From assembly GCA_029962745.1 (NCBI GenBank), contig CM057152.1, forward strand, positions 26,472,507-26,536,506: a stretch of 64,000 nucleotides of DNA, in the 5' to 3' direction. The notes under the pieces were generated by a model. It made no database searches, was not told the origin of the DNA, and saw only the letters and a program-made list of their open reading frames with translations. Of this stretch, positions 36,901 to 44,780 are shown piece after piece. Every line of letters starts with the position of its first letter. Within the stretch, counting starts at the first letter, position 1. A program made the translations under genes and the position numbers. Source of the stretch: Echinometra lucunter (lineage: Eukaryota > Echinodermata > Echinoidea > Camarodonta > Echinometridae).

Positions 36901-39750
36901 TGCAAAGTTATCCAATAACCTTCATACATGCTGTTGTTGTTGTTGATTTTTACGGCGATGTCATTAAAAAATGAATATTTACGCCATCTCAGTTGCGTTG
37001 TTAAAAATAAGCCTTTTTATGACTTAACTGAAATAATCTATTTTTCTATGAACAGACAAAGCCTTATATATAAGGAAAGAAAAAAAGGGGTATCCTTAAA
37101 AATATACAAGGCCTAAAATTCAGAGGAAAATTTGCAGCGTGCGCAAGCTTTGATACATCTGTCATACGCCTGAAACAAGGCACGTTCACACACAAAAGGA
37201 ACTGAAATTTGAATCGCGATTCGAATCATGATTCAAATTTCGATTTTATAGCTACCGTTCACACACGGGAAAAAAGCGAGATTCGGATCGCGATTTGAAT
37301 CGCGATTAGAATTTCGATTTTTTTTTTACCATTCTCACACACACACGAAGAAGCAACAGAAACAGGCAGGAGAGCCCTCACACTTCTCCGGCTTAAACTT
37401 CTGTTATACACGATCTGGATGGGGCAAAATACACATCGACAGTAAAAGGGCTACAGAAAGTATCCTACAGCAACAAACTCATTAATCAAATAATAGATGA
37501 TTATTTACTATCACACAAAACATTTGTTTACTACACGGGATCAACAGCGCCAAGATAGCATGCAGTGAATCGCGATTATTAGTGAGATTATTCTGTCCAC
37601 ACACAAAATAAAATCGATTTTCTAATAGCGATTAGAAAATCGATTTTTGAATCTCACTTTTTACCTTGTGTGTGAACGCCCCTACAGATAACACCTCCTC
37701 GCTCCATTATGCAAAATCTTGCCAGTCCGGTTCAGTACTTCTTGGTTCAGCAGACCTAGGCAACTCAGAAGCCGCGCGGGGGCGCTCTGTCAGTACGTTT
37801 TGCAACAGATGCGAGTAATTTCACACAAATAATTTTTTAAATTTTTTTTATTAAAATTGATATTCATTTTATAACACTTCGGTAAACCCCAATTCAAGGC
37901 GGAAAAAGTGCAGTGCAGTACATGGACTAAGAAATAAAATACATGTAAGCGTAACCGAGCATAAATACTGTGAGTGGATGGATGCTAAATATTATAATGA
38001 GGCGACAAAATTTTGCGGATATTTGAATTTTCTAAAGAACACAATATTCAATCCATTACTTCTCAAATTCTACAAAAAATTATTCTGATTAATTTGATGC
38101 CAAAGGAAAAGCAAATTTTTAGACTACGAATGGGTGTAAGAAAAAAACTTATTGAAAAAGAATTCCTGAGATAATGCGATCACAAAATTTGATGTTGTAT
38201 GTATTGCAGTGCGCTGGAACTGGAAAGGTTTACAAAAACGAGTCCAAACTTTGCGCACGCCAGTTTACAAATGATCAAGGCAAAATAGAGATCCATAAAA
38301 GTTAAAAATGCATCACTACAAGGTAAAATTCCATAGAATCATTTAGTATCACATTTTACTTACAACTTTGGTGACATCGTCTCTCAAAATAAAGATTTCT
38401 AACTAGACCTTTGCTACATTCAATTTTTTGGGAACGGACGCAAAATATAGCAAAATCTGCCGATTTTTTATTCATGATTTCACAATCCCTTCCCCAATTT
38501 CAAAGAAAAGTTAGTCCACATGTAATTTTAGGTTCCTCTTTCCGTTAGTGCTACCAGATTTTCAAAATCTTTTTTAGTTTTTGAGATATTATTCTGTGCG
38601 CGCGATATGGACATGCATGAAATTAGGACACACCGCCATCTGCACGTCACTTGTTAATTGTTGTGCCTGCCAAAATTTAAAAAACCAAAAGAAAAAAAGA
38701 ACTAACAGATACAGTTCAACATTTGGCATATTCTAGTATCTTCCTAAAATTGCAGTTAATTGTCAGGCTGCCTGGGACAGACTGGAGTTAAAGACATTGG
38801 TTAACATTGTTATGATTTAAAAAAATCTTGTTTTGTTACTTGAAAATGGGATAAACATAAGGGTTATAGTGTAAAAATACCAGTTTGAAAGTTTCAAAGT
38901 ATAATATCCACAGGAAGTATTTTAAAATATCAAAAATGTGAACCAATGTTTGAAAACTATACGAGGGTCGGTTGCACAGAATAGACATAAGGAGTGCGCA
39001 TGCGCATATGACTCACCTTACCGTACTGTGTGTATTGGCGAATCATGCGGCGGGAGGCACATAACGGCATTTTCAAATTCAAGCAAAGTGGTCCTCTTAT
39101 CTTAACCGTTAGTGATTGTCTCGTGAGACGAAGGATAATAAAATCGCCGTTTGTGTCTAACTTAGATACACTTTTTCATTCAAAATTATGGTTGGTTTCA
39201 GGGTTTTTGAGTACAAATACAAGTACTCATACACATGTTTCATCTTAGTTTGAGAATTTTTTAAATCAGCTACTCACAAAGTTAGCCAATGCCTTTAAAT
39301 TAGAATTAGTATACCCAATTGTTGGGTGTCCGGACAGGTTGTGTATCCGGACAGTCGATTTTAAACAGCCAATTGAAAAAGTTCACAAGCAAATCTCTTA
39401 AATGTTTTAGCACAAAATGTTAGACAATATTATAGAGAACAAATATTGATGATGATTAGCACAAATCAATGCATAGTTTTTGTTTAATCCAAAGACAAAA
39501 AAGAAGGCTTCATTTTTGTTACGTGTCCGGACACCCAACTCCCCATCCTACAAATGATGTCGGCCAATCCCGCTAGCTTTCTACACCGATGCTTGCTAGT
39601 TGTTTAGGCCGCGCCTAGCCCAGCGGCTTTCACTGTCAACCGCTGTTTGTTGTGTCTTACCTCTGGCGGAAGGTTGTTCAGTGAGCAGGAAGAAACCTCC
39701 ACTTTCTCCTGGCTACACATGAAATCCGACAAATTCCAGCTAATATCCAT
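17848..39750 (-). CDS. GTPBP2: GTP-binding protein 2 (GTPBP2), complete, 12 coding exons
   Basis: Spliced minus-strand gene. Exons: 39661-39750, 35811-35837, 28842-29026, 28367-28478, 27937-28134, 24104-24290, 23403-23619, 21582-21717, 20288-20346, 19604-19772, 18747-18908, 17848-18006. Every junction is GT-AG and phases agree; the sum is 1701 nt, i.e. 566 residues plus stop. G1 is GNVEAGKS (148-155), G3 is DLAGH (233-237) and G4 is SKTD (289-292), the last being the family's non-canonical form. Domain II/III-like barrels follow (about 380-560). The stretches [18 protein letters not shown] and [11 protein letters not shown], and the TAEEIC and TTREHLGLA segments, favour GTPBP2 over its paralogue GTPBP1. 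Members are EF1A/EF-Tu-like GTPases; vertebrate GTPBP2 is linked to rescue of stalled ribosomes with Pelota. Vertebrate GTPBP2 is about 600 residues; this one has a shorter N-terminus lacking the basic Gly/Lys-rich tract and a different short C-terminus. The start is the first ATG after an in-frame upstream stop (39901-39903). The two 5'-most introns span about 10.6 kb. Confidence 0.93.
18545..18720 (+). repeat. Purine-rich GAGA tract in GTPBP2 intron 11
   Basis: About 175 bases of almost uninterrupted purine (gagaggga, gaaagaga). It lies in the intron between exons 11 and 12, ending 30 bases before exon 11, so on the transcript it is a pyrimidine-rich tract shortly after the exon 11 donor. 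Confidence 0.85.
18747..18908 (-). CDS. GTPBP2: GTPBP2 coding exon 11
   Basis: Residues 461-514: [40 protein letters not shown], then [18 protein letters not shown].....HTT....GYQ..IH.GNV.Q.A is the C-terminal barrel pattern of GTPBP1/2. Phase 0 at both ends. Confidence 0.93.
19604..19772 (-). CDS. GTPBP2: GTPBP2 coding exon 10
   Basis: Residues 405-460. Encodes [20 protein letters not shown], then [20 protein letters not shown] and [11 protein letters not shown]. The [17 protein letters not shown] stretch is the family signature of the second barrel. Confidence 0.93.
20288..20346 (-). CDS. GTPBP2: GTPBP2 coding exon 9
   Basis: Residues 385-403 plus two bases of Arg404: [19 protein letters not shown]. 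This is the conserved start of the domain II barrel (VDEIYTVPEVGTVVGGTL in vertebrates). Confidence 0.92.
20555..20655 (-). mobile_element. SINE fragment (tRNA-like head)
   Basis: caatgccttgctcaaggaca...gtgctgggaatccaaccc matches the pattern of the better copies at 43385-43605 and 25305-25425; the inverse carries a B-box-like GGTTGGATTCC. In a GTPBP2 intron. Confidence 0.45.
20720..21420. other. GTPBP2 intron 8, unassigned repeat-like DNA
   Basis: Text such as gagaaagttatgaaaacttg and the higher-GC block 21090-21360 (cgatgttcgggatgaagcag, cgcttataagcg palindrome at about 21303-21314) looks like inserted, non-unique DNA, but ends could not be defined. Confidence 0.35.
21582..21717 (-). CDS. 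GTPBP2: GTPBP2 coding exon 8
   Basis: Residues 340-384: [20 protein letters not shown] then [20 protein letters not shown] and ending LTEYQ. SSVTG occupies the G5-like position. This ends the G domain and enters the linker to the barrel. Confidence 0.92.
22011..22936. mobile_element. 926-bp TIR element with TTA target duplication
   Basis: Left end TGCGCCTGTCAATTGTTTCT and right end (inverted) are identical for 20 bases, and similarity continues for about 55 bases (GTACCCGGGCACTACCG). Flanked by TTA at 22008-22010 and 22937-22939, the TWA-type 3-bp duplication of PIF/Harbinger elements. The interior holds about three 66-bp units (left) and three roughly 57-bp units (right) of GC-rich minisatellite. 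No transposase is present, so it is non-autonomous. Lies in GTPBP2 intron 7. Confidence 0.8.
23403..23619 (-). CDS. GTPBP2: GTPBP2 coding exon 7 (G4 motif)
   Basis: Residues 268-338 plus two bases of Asn339. Begins [18 protein letters not shown], contains ISKTD (G4, 288-292), then [15 protein letters not shown] and [13 protein letters not shown]. The donor is AA|gtatgt; reading through it would add KYVYSAV before a stop, so splicing is needed to continue the domain. Confidence 0.93.
24104..24290 (-). CDS. GTPBP2: GTPBP2 coding exon 6 (G3 motif)
   Basis: Residues 205-266 plus one base of Ala267. Starts [20 protein letters not shown], contains DLAGH (G3, 233-237) and TTIFGL, and ends ISASTGI. 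Human GTPBP2 has a slightly shorter loop before TAEEIC; the extra QQGCL residues here are a small insertion. Confidence 0.94.
24371..25060 (+). repeat. (CTA)n microsatellite with higher-order interruptions
   Basis: About 690 bases of ctactacta interrupted at intervals by ccacgctactaaatct, forming a higher-order array. The end turns into (CTG)n and (CAACTA)n. Frames encoding poly-Leu, poly-Thr and poly-Ser here are artefacts. In GTPBP2 intron 5, starting about 80 bases upstream (transcript sense) of the exon 6 acceptor. Confidence 0.95.
25305..25430 (-). mobile_element. SINE fragment
   Basis: cacctgagtgaagagtggcaa...caatgccttgggaaa...tggcaagggtttgaaccc parallels the 43385-43605 copy in order and spacing. 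Adjacent (25436-25500) is a 30-bp direct duplication, ttttgaaagacttttattca. Confidence 0.5.
25510..27235. other. GTPBP2 intron 5, nothing recognised
   Basis: No exon or defined repeat. Frames of 60-100 codons overlap on both strands without features. Confidence 0.5.
27244..27427. mobile_element. Palindromic MITE, GGGCCCGTTGCATAAAACTTA ends
   Basis: 184 bp, near-palindromic, with ends GGGCCCGTTGCATAAAACTT / inverse, further arm phrases (atagtaact, actcttcatg) and a central ttggctgttgagca / tgctcaacagccaa. Flanked by CAG on both sides (27241-27243, 27428-27430). In GTPBP2 intron 5. Confidence 0.8.
27715..27885. mobile_element. Inverted-repeat element, about 52-bp arms
   Basis: ccagttgaaattatggattt...gtgactggcatag is matched by inverted ctatgccagtcac...aatccattatttcagttgg. 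A related right half (agtcacctaagagaatccat, gcatggtatat) occurs at about 17000-17040. Ends close to exon 5. Confidence 0.6.
27937..28134 (-). CDS. GTPBP2: GTPBP2 coding exon 5 (P-loop)
   Basis: Residues 139-204. Contains the G1/P-loop GNVEAGKS (148-155), then [20 protein letters not shown], the [13 protein letters not shown] switch I region, and [10 protein letters not shown]. Phase 0 at both ends, 66 codons. Confidence 0.95.
28367..28478 (-). CDS. GTPBP2: GTPBP2 coding exon 4
   Basis: Residues 102-138, [20 protein letters not shown] and then [14 protein letters not shown]. This is the linker directly before the G domain; the VLVRRVP segment is highly conserved in the family. It enters with one base completing Arg101 and ends in phase 0. 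Confidence 0.93.
28735..28832 (-). pseudogene. Decayed partial duplicate of GTPBP2 exon 3
   Basis: On the minus strand, agatgacatggag...agagggccagggggagctatc, then ggaggacagtgggaag and ctatctcag, align with the middle of exon 3 (28880-28975). Identity is roughly three quarters, with a 6-nt loss and a 1-nt frameshift. It sits about 10 bases downstream of the exon 3 donor and has no good splice sites of its own. Confidence 0.8.
28842..29026 (-). CDS. GTPBP2: GTPBP2 coding exon 3
   Basis: Residues 40-100 plus two bases of Arg101. It encodes [20 protein letters not shown] followed by the [15 protein letters not shown] segment typical of the GTPBP1/2 N-terminal region, ahead of the GTPase domain. 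Donor AAG|gtaagt; acceptor tttag. A decayed partial copy of this exon lies immediately downstream (28735-28832). Confidence 0.93.
30015..30426. mobile_element. 412-bp MITE with 16-bp perfect TIRs
   Basis: Ends AACCCATTCGTGACAG / CTGTCACGAATGGGTT are perfect inverted repeats. Internally it carries aattggcaaca and gttgccaattt motifs. A homologous copy at 50743-51297 contains a nested insertion, and a diverged copy lies at 30868-31240. In GTPBP2 intron 2. Confidence 0.8.
30868..31240. mobile_element. Diverged copy of the AACCCATTCGTGACAG MITE
   Basis: Shares, in order, taaccca.....acag, aatcagctttacctcctcaaattggcaac, gttgccaattta and tttctgctcattt with 30015-30426, but is heavily diverged and the right end is indistinct. 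Confidence 0.55.
31241..33239. other. GTPBP2 intron 2, mostly unrecognised AT-rich DNA
   Basis: Contains a perfect 26-bp tandem duplication (ctgtgtcttaagtgaaagca, about 31838-31887). No exon seen. Confidence 0.5.
33240..33821. mobile_element. 582-bp foldback element with long inverted arms
   Basis: aaggagaatgaaacccaggc at the left is inverted at the right (gggttgcattctcctt). Matching continues through tcagtgtgct, gttcaagagttatgaa, ttgccagcatctgtgatgtc and actctccattcattttgtac, so each arm is about 220 bp. No coding frame. Confidence 0.75.
33940..35525. mobile_element. CGCTCGCTTCGCTCGC element, copy 2
   Basis: Homologue of 10372-11575: gtgtcgatctggggg, ggggatatatcccccccccaa, catagcctcctgtaat, tttcagcgcttgctcgcttc, gagtcgaacgggaag, gaagacccataacagaa and others in the same order. 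The right end, aaccgacacccatgg, is inverted relative to the catgggtgtcgatc left end of copy 1. About 400 bp longer than copy 1 because of extra GC blocks at 35215-35240 and 35440-35480. In GTPBP2 intron 2. Confidence 0.7.
35811..35837 (-). CDS. GTPBP2: GTPBP2 coding exon 2, 27-bp microexon
   Basis: Nine codons, AAEGNIEYK, flanked by cag acceptor and gtaagc donor. The peptide joins NNLPPE in exon 1 to LKLVNPS in exon 3 and matches the GNIEYKLKLVNP stretch of vertebrate GTPBP2, which makes this very short exon credible despite lying 3.8 kb and 6.8 kb from its neighbours. Confidence 0.88.
36283..36372. mobile_element. Fragment of the TGACCTTTGACC-family element (left end)
   Basis: gatgaattctcgactgcgcg-cagtcgaaataaatgcctcc and aaatatattgcacattcatg align with 678-750. 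The rest of the element is missing. Confidence 0.65.
37177..37684. mobile_element. MITE rich in AATCGCGATT palindromes
   Basis: Ends aaggcacgttcacacacaaa and, inverted, gtgtgtgaacgcccct. Inside are multiple nested palindromes: aatcgcgattcg, aatcgcgatt, aaaatcgatttt. In GTPBP2 intron 1. The GTTCACACAC ends recall hAT-type MITEs; this is an impression only. Confidence 0.65.
37690..39320. other. GTPBP2 intron 1, nothing further recognised
   Basis: A higher-GC patch (37690-37810) with gccgcgcgggggcgctctgt and AT-rich DNA after it. No exon seen. Confidence 0.45.
39321..39539. mobile_element. 219-bp MITE with perfect GTTGGGTGTCCGGACA TIRs
   Basis: 16-bp perfect inverted ends (39321-39336 and 39524-39539), each containing the palindrome TGTCCGGACA; a third copy, tatccggacag, lies just inside the left end. 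It is 121 bases from the exon 1 donor of GTPBP2, in intron 1. Confidence 0.8.
39661..39750 (-). CDS. GTPBP2: GTPBP2 coding exon 1
   Basis: Residues 1-30, beginning [10 protein letters not shown] and ending NNLPPE, which runs into the conserved LPPEA-type start of the family. The donor is GAG|gtaaga. The frame is open upstream to a TGA at 39901-39903 without another ATG, so this ATG is the best start. The first 20 or so residues are not conserved that I can tell. Confidence 0.85.
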
Positions 39751-39960
39751 GTTGGAGTAAAACAAAACTGCACATTCCCAGTACAGACAGGTTGGAAATC
39801 TTTGTAAAAATGCAGCTTGAAGTCGGATTTTTCTGCTTCCCCAGCCCAGTACACAGACTCCAGTGCCAATTCGGTCACTGCGCAAGCGCAGAAAACTCAA
39901 TCAAAACATTAACAAAATTGATTGATATCTGATGCAACTGACAGGAAATATAGATCCAAA
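39751..39960 (-). promoter_or_regulatory. Probable GTPBP2 5' UTR and proximal promoter
   Basis: The DNA just upstream of the GTPBP2 ATG is locally richer in CpG than its surroundings (tgcgcaagcgcag near 39880). No TATA box in a sensible position is obvious. Transcription start is not determinable from sequence alone; this entry only marks where it should be. Confidence 0.3.
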
Positions 39961-40079
39961 CAATTGTATTGACCTTTCAAAACATTTCGTAAGAATTGCG
40001 ATGTGTATCAGTTAAACTTCTAACAATCAATGCAAGTTAAAATCTCTCATTTACAACTGCTCACAAAAAAAGAGAAAAA

Positions 40080-40248
40080 TATATGCAGAAAGGGAAAGAA
40101 AAGATTGAAAGAAAAAAAAAATGAACAAAGAGAGAGAGAGGGGAAGGGAGAAAAAAAAAACCTCATCCATGTACAGGCTATAATGATCATACATGTAGTT
40201 TTCATATAATTCTATCACCAAGGTGTTTCTTTATAATTTTGCCCCTCT

Positions 40249-40300
<52 letters not shown>

Positions 40301-40430
40301 AATTCTATCCTTTCTTTCTTCCTCTCTACCTCTAAACTCTCTCCTGTCTTCTCTGTCTCTCCCAACCTCCTTCTCCCTTCCTCTTTCTCCTCTTTCTCTC
40401 TCCCTTCCTTTTAATTTACTCTGATTTGAC
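40080..40430. repeat. Purine tract followed by (TC)n microsatellite
   Basis: A 40080-40160 A/G-rich stretch, then (tc)n of about 45 bases at 40252-40296 and a pyrimidine-rich tail to 40412. Upstream of GTPBP2 exon 1 (transcript sense). Confidence 0.85.
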
Positions 40431-40439
40431 ACCAACATG

Positions 40440-40860
40440 TAAAGTGAGCGGAAAAAGGGTATTTTTTCAGGGGTAGGCGCAGAACGCGAATAGAGTGTCA
40501 AAAACGCCCCAAAATGAAAAAAAGCCCCCTAAATCACGATAATCTAAAATGCGAAAAGGGTATGTAATTTGCACCGACTGCAGGACCAACTGGGTAACAA
40601 GACCCATGAACGGAAAATCCTATAACGTATATGTGTAAAACATAATGAGACTGAATTATCTCAAGATGCTCCAAACTTTCAATGGACCTCACTATCACTC
40701 TCAAGGTATGAAAATGGAAATATCTTCATTCAGGGTATGAATATCCCAACAGTTAATGAAATCCATGTTTAGGGTGTGCAAATCTGGGACATCTGCACAA
40801 AATCTTTGCTTAGGGTGTCCTATAGCGGCCTGCCCTTGAATCCTCGTTTAGGGTGCTTTT
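40440..40860. repeat. TTAGGGTG-phrase repeat region
   Basis: Recurrent ttagggtg(t/c) with intervening 30-45 bp units (agggtatgaatatccc, tagggtgtgcaaatc, cttagggtgtcc, gtttagggtgctttt). Complement of the ACCCTAA phrases at 1424-1576. Confidence 0.5.
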
Positions 40861-41271
40861 TTAGGACGATTCTCGCGGATGCTGTCCACTCTTCAATGGA
40901 AGTGACCCCCCTGATTAGGTCTTGCATTACTTGCTCTGAATGAACTATACAAATATCCAGTGATCAGGGGTAATAATACTCAAATTGTAAAGCGCAATGA
41001 AGTATTCATGTAATACGCTATATTAATGTAATATATTATTACTATTATCATAATCATAATGTTTAGGGTGCTTTTTTAGGACGATTCTCGCGGATGCTGT
41101 CCACTCTTCAATGGAAGTGACCCCCCTGATTAGGTCTTGCATTACTTGCTCTGAATGAACTATACAAATATCCAGTGATCAGGGGTAATAATACTCAAAT
41201 TGTAAAGCGCAATGAAGTATTCATGTAATACGCTATATTAATGTAATATATTATTACTATTATCATAATCA
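40846..41271 (+). repeat. Perfect tandem duplication, 215-bp period
   Basis: gtttagggtgcttttttagg...ttattactattatcataatca at 40846-41056 is repeated at 41061-41271 with no difference that I can see. The unit contains a SINE-like 3' phrase (taaagcgcaatgaag...tacgctatattaatg). Confidence 0.9.
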
Positions 41272-41374
41272 ACCAGAAAACAGCATAGTATCTTGTACAA
41301 GTCTTCAGTGCTGAAATGACAAGGCGATAGCCATAATGTGTCGCACCACGTTCATGTGCAAACATTCTTGCAGG

Positions 41375-41890
41375 TAACTTGTAAACATTTGACCCCATTT
41401 GAACTTTGACCTACATACATGACCTTTGACCTCAAAATAACAGTGTGGTCCCTGTAAGGCATCTACCATCCAAGTTAGGTTACAAATGGGCTTATGGTTG
41501 GAAAGTTACCAATAAACCCTAGTAGAAACTTGCAGGTAAATTTTAACATTTGACCTTTGATCCCCATATAACACTTATGTCCCTGTAAGGCATCTACCAT
41601 CCAAGTTTGTTTACAAACTGGCAAGTGGTTTAGAAGTTACTAACCCCAGTAGAAACTTTCAGATAAATTCTAACATTTGACCTCATTTGACCTTTGACCT
41701 ACATACATGACCTCAGTGAGGTCCCTATAGAGCATCAATACGATCCAAGTTTGGTTAAAAACAGGCAAATGATCACAAAGCTATTGAAATTTCACAAGCA
41801 TTATGGACAAACGTTACGGATTACAGATGGACAGACGGATGGCGTCAAGGATCCCTTAGTCTCGTTCCACCTTGGTGGCTCGACAAAAAC
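41375..41890. repeat. TGACCTTTGACC tandem block, 130-145 bp period
   Basis: Three diverged units, each with acatttgacc(t)..., gtccctgtaaggcatctacc, atccaagttnggttacaaa and gaagttac. It ends acagatggacagacggatgg, shared with the 675-1094 and 58540-59074 elements. Confidence 0.7.
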
Positions 41891-41958
41891 TGGGAAACAG
41901 AAATATTGATATGAATGAAATGGAAAGAGAAATGAAATTTGTTTCTTGAATGTCAATT

Positions 41959-41964
41959 TTTATT
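41959..41964 (-). terminator. Candidate polyadenylation signal AATAAA
   Basis: AATAAA read on the minus strand at the lower edge of the AT-rich tract following the coiled-coil gene. One of several AATAAA in AT-rich DNA, so support is positional only. Confidence 0.2.
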
Positions 41965-43359
41965 TTCATACAATAATCTGAAGAAGTGCACCTGTCACAT
42001 TAAGACAATGAAATTTCCAGAAGTTGAGGAATGACACAGAAGTGTCGTCCCTATGATTATTACATGTACATGAGATGACGGGCTACATTGAGGTACTATT
42101 GCATAGGCAGTTAACTAGTTCAGATATCTGAACAAATGTATTGCGAATTTTTTCCATAAGTAAGGTCACATAATATTCTTGAATTCCTGATGTAAATTCA
42201 TCCTTTCTCTCTGTTTTCATCTAGGTCTTGCATAGTAATAATATTAATAATGGCATAGCTTACAGTTTACTAGAATAATTGTAACATAATCATACCCCTC
42301 ACTTGAAACTGTAACCCTTCTTGTATAAAGATTACAACACATGCCTGAAAGTGTCTAGCTTTATGTATAAGGATTTCAACATTTCAAATTATTAACAAGG
42401 CAGGGAAGGGGAAAAAATTTAGGAAACATTATAATATAAGAAAAAAGAATAAGTTTTATGAACCTAGAACACACATACTTAACTTCAGCATTTTTGTTAG
42501 GATTTAGGTACACAAATATGTACATCTATTACAAATATATGAAATAAATAATAGATAGTAATTTGTGTACATAAGTATTTCACATTTCAAACTCTTCTAA
42601 ATGAATATTTACGGTCTCAAAAATATGCGACATAGGTATACAATATTTACATTTCCAAGCATCTATCCTGTACATGTATTTAACATTTCTTTACATCTTG
42701 AAAGGAATACATGTAGGTGACTATGACATGCTTATACACATGCAAATATATCAGCAAGTAAAAAACAAACAGCAAAACAAACAAAACAAACAAAATTGAG
42801 TATCAAATAAACTTTCAAATTTCCATTCCCCCAATACATTACATTTCATACTTTTAATTCTTAATGTATTGGTTTCCTGCTAAAATGTATAATATTTTCA
42901 ATCCATTCTAACTTCTTAGGCTTGTTATCATAAGTCAGAGCCCAATGTGACTGCAGACTAGAGCAGGATTCCTGCTCAGTGTCTTTTGTTCCACTAATCC
43001 CTTCTAATCCTCCCTTCCCTGTGAAGAAAAACAACAGGGATCAAGAAAGCCGATGTGAATACCTGGGTGTGGAGAAGCTGATAAAAAATGATGGACACGC
43101 CTTTTGATAAACTACCTTAAAAGAATAAGAATGAAACCATAGGATTGTTCAAATACAAGTGAATGAAGTTAACCTATACCAGAAATTTACAATGTGCTGT
43201 AATGATTTTTAAAAAAATCAAGATGCTGATTATTAAGAAAATGTGAGTTTCCAGGTTGCAGCTATATATTTTTTTTTCAAATTTCAAATGCTTCCACAAG
43301 AGATAAATAAAAAACAATATTGAAATCAACACCTAAAAAGCAAATGAATAATAGTAATA

Positions 43360-43605
43360 TTTCGTTCCTGTATAGTGCATATCACATTATTATCTAACGT
43401 CTCTATGCGCTTCCAAAGGACTTTGGATATTATTACCCCGGCTTTAGCCTGGCAGCGCACATTTCAAGGAATGAATTCCTGCCAGGTACCCATTTACCTC
43501 ACCTGGGTCGAGTGTGGCAAATTTAGATGAATGTCTTGCCAAAGGATATTAGTGCTGCGGCAGGAATTCGAACCCTGTACCTTGTGGTTCAAAGTCTGGA
43601 GACTT
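43360..43605 (-). mobile_element. SINE, best copy in the window
   Basis: Read on the minus strand: B-box-like GGTTCGAATTCC, then gccgcagcactaatatcctt, tggcaagacattcatctaaa, tgccacactcgacccaggtg, aaatgggtacctggcaggaa and a 3' part with ccaaagtcctttggaagcgc. This is the layout of tRNA-derived SINEs common in marine invertebrates. Confidence 0.65.
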
Positions 43606-44651
43606 CTACGATATTTATATTTAACTGCCTCCATCATAAAACTGAAAGATAAAAAGAGGAAAGAATAGGGGAGATACAAATAACGGAAAGAAAGAGAATT
43701 ATAATTCAATACTGTTCAAAGTCAATTCAAGGAAAATAAAATTACTATGTGCGCCTTCAGTCTAGATTAGAATAGGACCACAACACTATGAAAATATAGG
43801 TCTAATCACAAAAACACTGGAATAGCACACACAAGATTGTCAAAAGTAGTCAAATTGAGGGCATAGGAATACACACTTCATAAACAACAACTCTGATACT
43901 ACAGTTCAAAAATTATCAACAGATTAAGAATCAGCACCAGAACACCATTAAATATATGACGGCTGTTTATGCAATATCCGAAAAATAAATAAGTTGATTG
44001 CCAACTGCATTCTAAATCAGAGAATTCAATATTGCATGAAACGAAAATGTGAACACATGAAGTAATAAAGTAACAAAAGCCATTGCAAGAATAATTTAAC
44101 CTCCCTATACTATGTCAGAAGAGATTGAATCAAAATTTTTACTCCACAAAATTTAATTTAGCATTGATTTAAAATATTCATTAATTAATTTATTTCTGAA
44201 CATTATGCATGTAAGATCCAACTCACAGTAATTAGATGTCTGAACACAAATGAATTCAACTTGTTGCATTCAAACCAAATTTTGGAGCAATTATGAGGAG
44301 GTAAACACACCTTAATACAATAAGCAGTGCAAATCTAAAGCTCAGGTTGTGTCAGGTTTATGACTAGTAAAATGTGGTAATATATTGTATAAAAACAGGA
44401 TGACTTTACTATACTTTAAATTCATGTCATCTTTCAAAATTCTGAAAGACATTTTGCTATGTACAAGTATGAGTTCACACCCTTCTAGCTCTTGATTTCT
44501 TAATTGCCATGGACAGTCATTTACAGTAAAAAAAATGTTTCAAGATTCAGTTCTTTAAATAATGAAAACAAAAACAAAATCAATTAAACAAAACACATCA
44601 CATCAAATAGAAAACTGCAACTTGCCAGATGATAAAGTTCATTCAAAATAT

Positions 44652-44780
44652 TCATCATCATCTAGTGCCATTCCTTCAAAAGGGGTTGACAGCTATGCAC
44701 CTCCAATGCCTTCTGTCATGAACCCTTGTTCTAACCTCTCCATAATTAAGACCAGTCCATTTCTTGACGTCATCAAACCA
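44652..44780 (-). pseudogene. LINE pol C-terminal tail with (TGA)n 3' tail
   Basis: The minus-strand frame from 44780 encodes WFDDVKKWTGLNYGEVRTRV, HDRRHWRCIAVNPF and stop at 44676. The W-DDV--WTG----V---V-DR--WR pattern is the terminal motif of many non-LTR retrotransposon polyproteins. The stop is followed by a short gatgatgatga tail, as in LINE 3' ends. The 5' part of the element is missing. Confidence 0.7.

Noticed and set aside
39604..39900. Longer N-terminus for GTPBP2 (open frame to 39900)
   Set aside because: The frame is open but has no ATG above 39750; the only initiators are TTG and GTG, unlikely in an animal gene.
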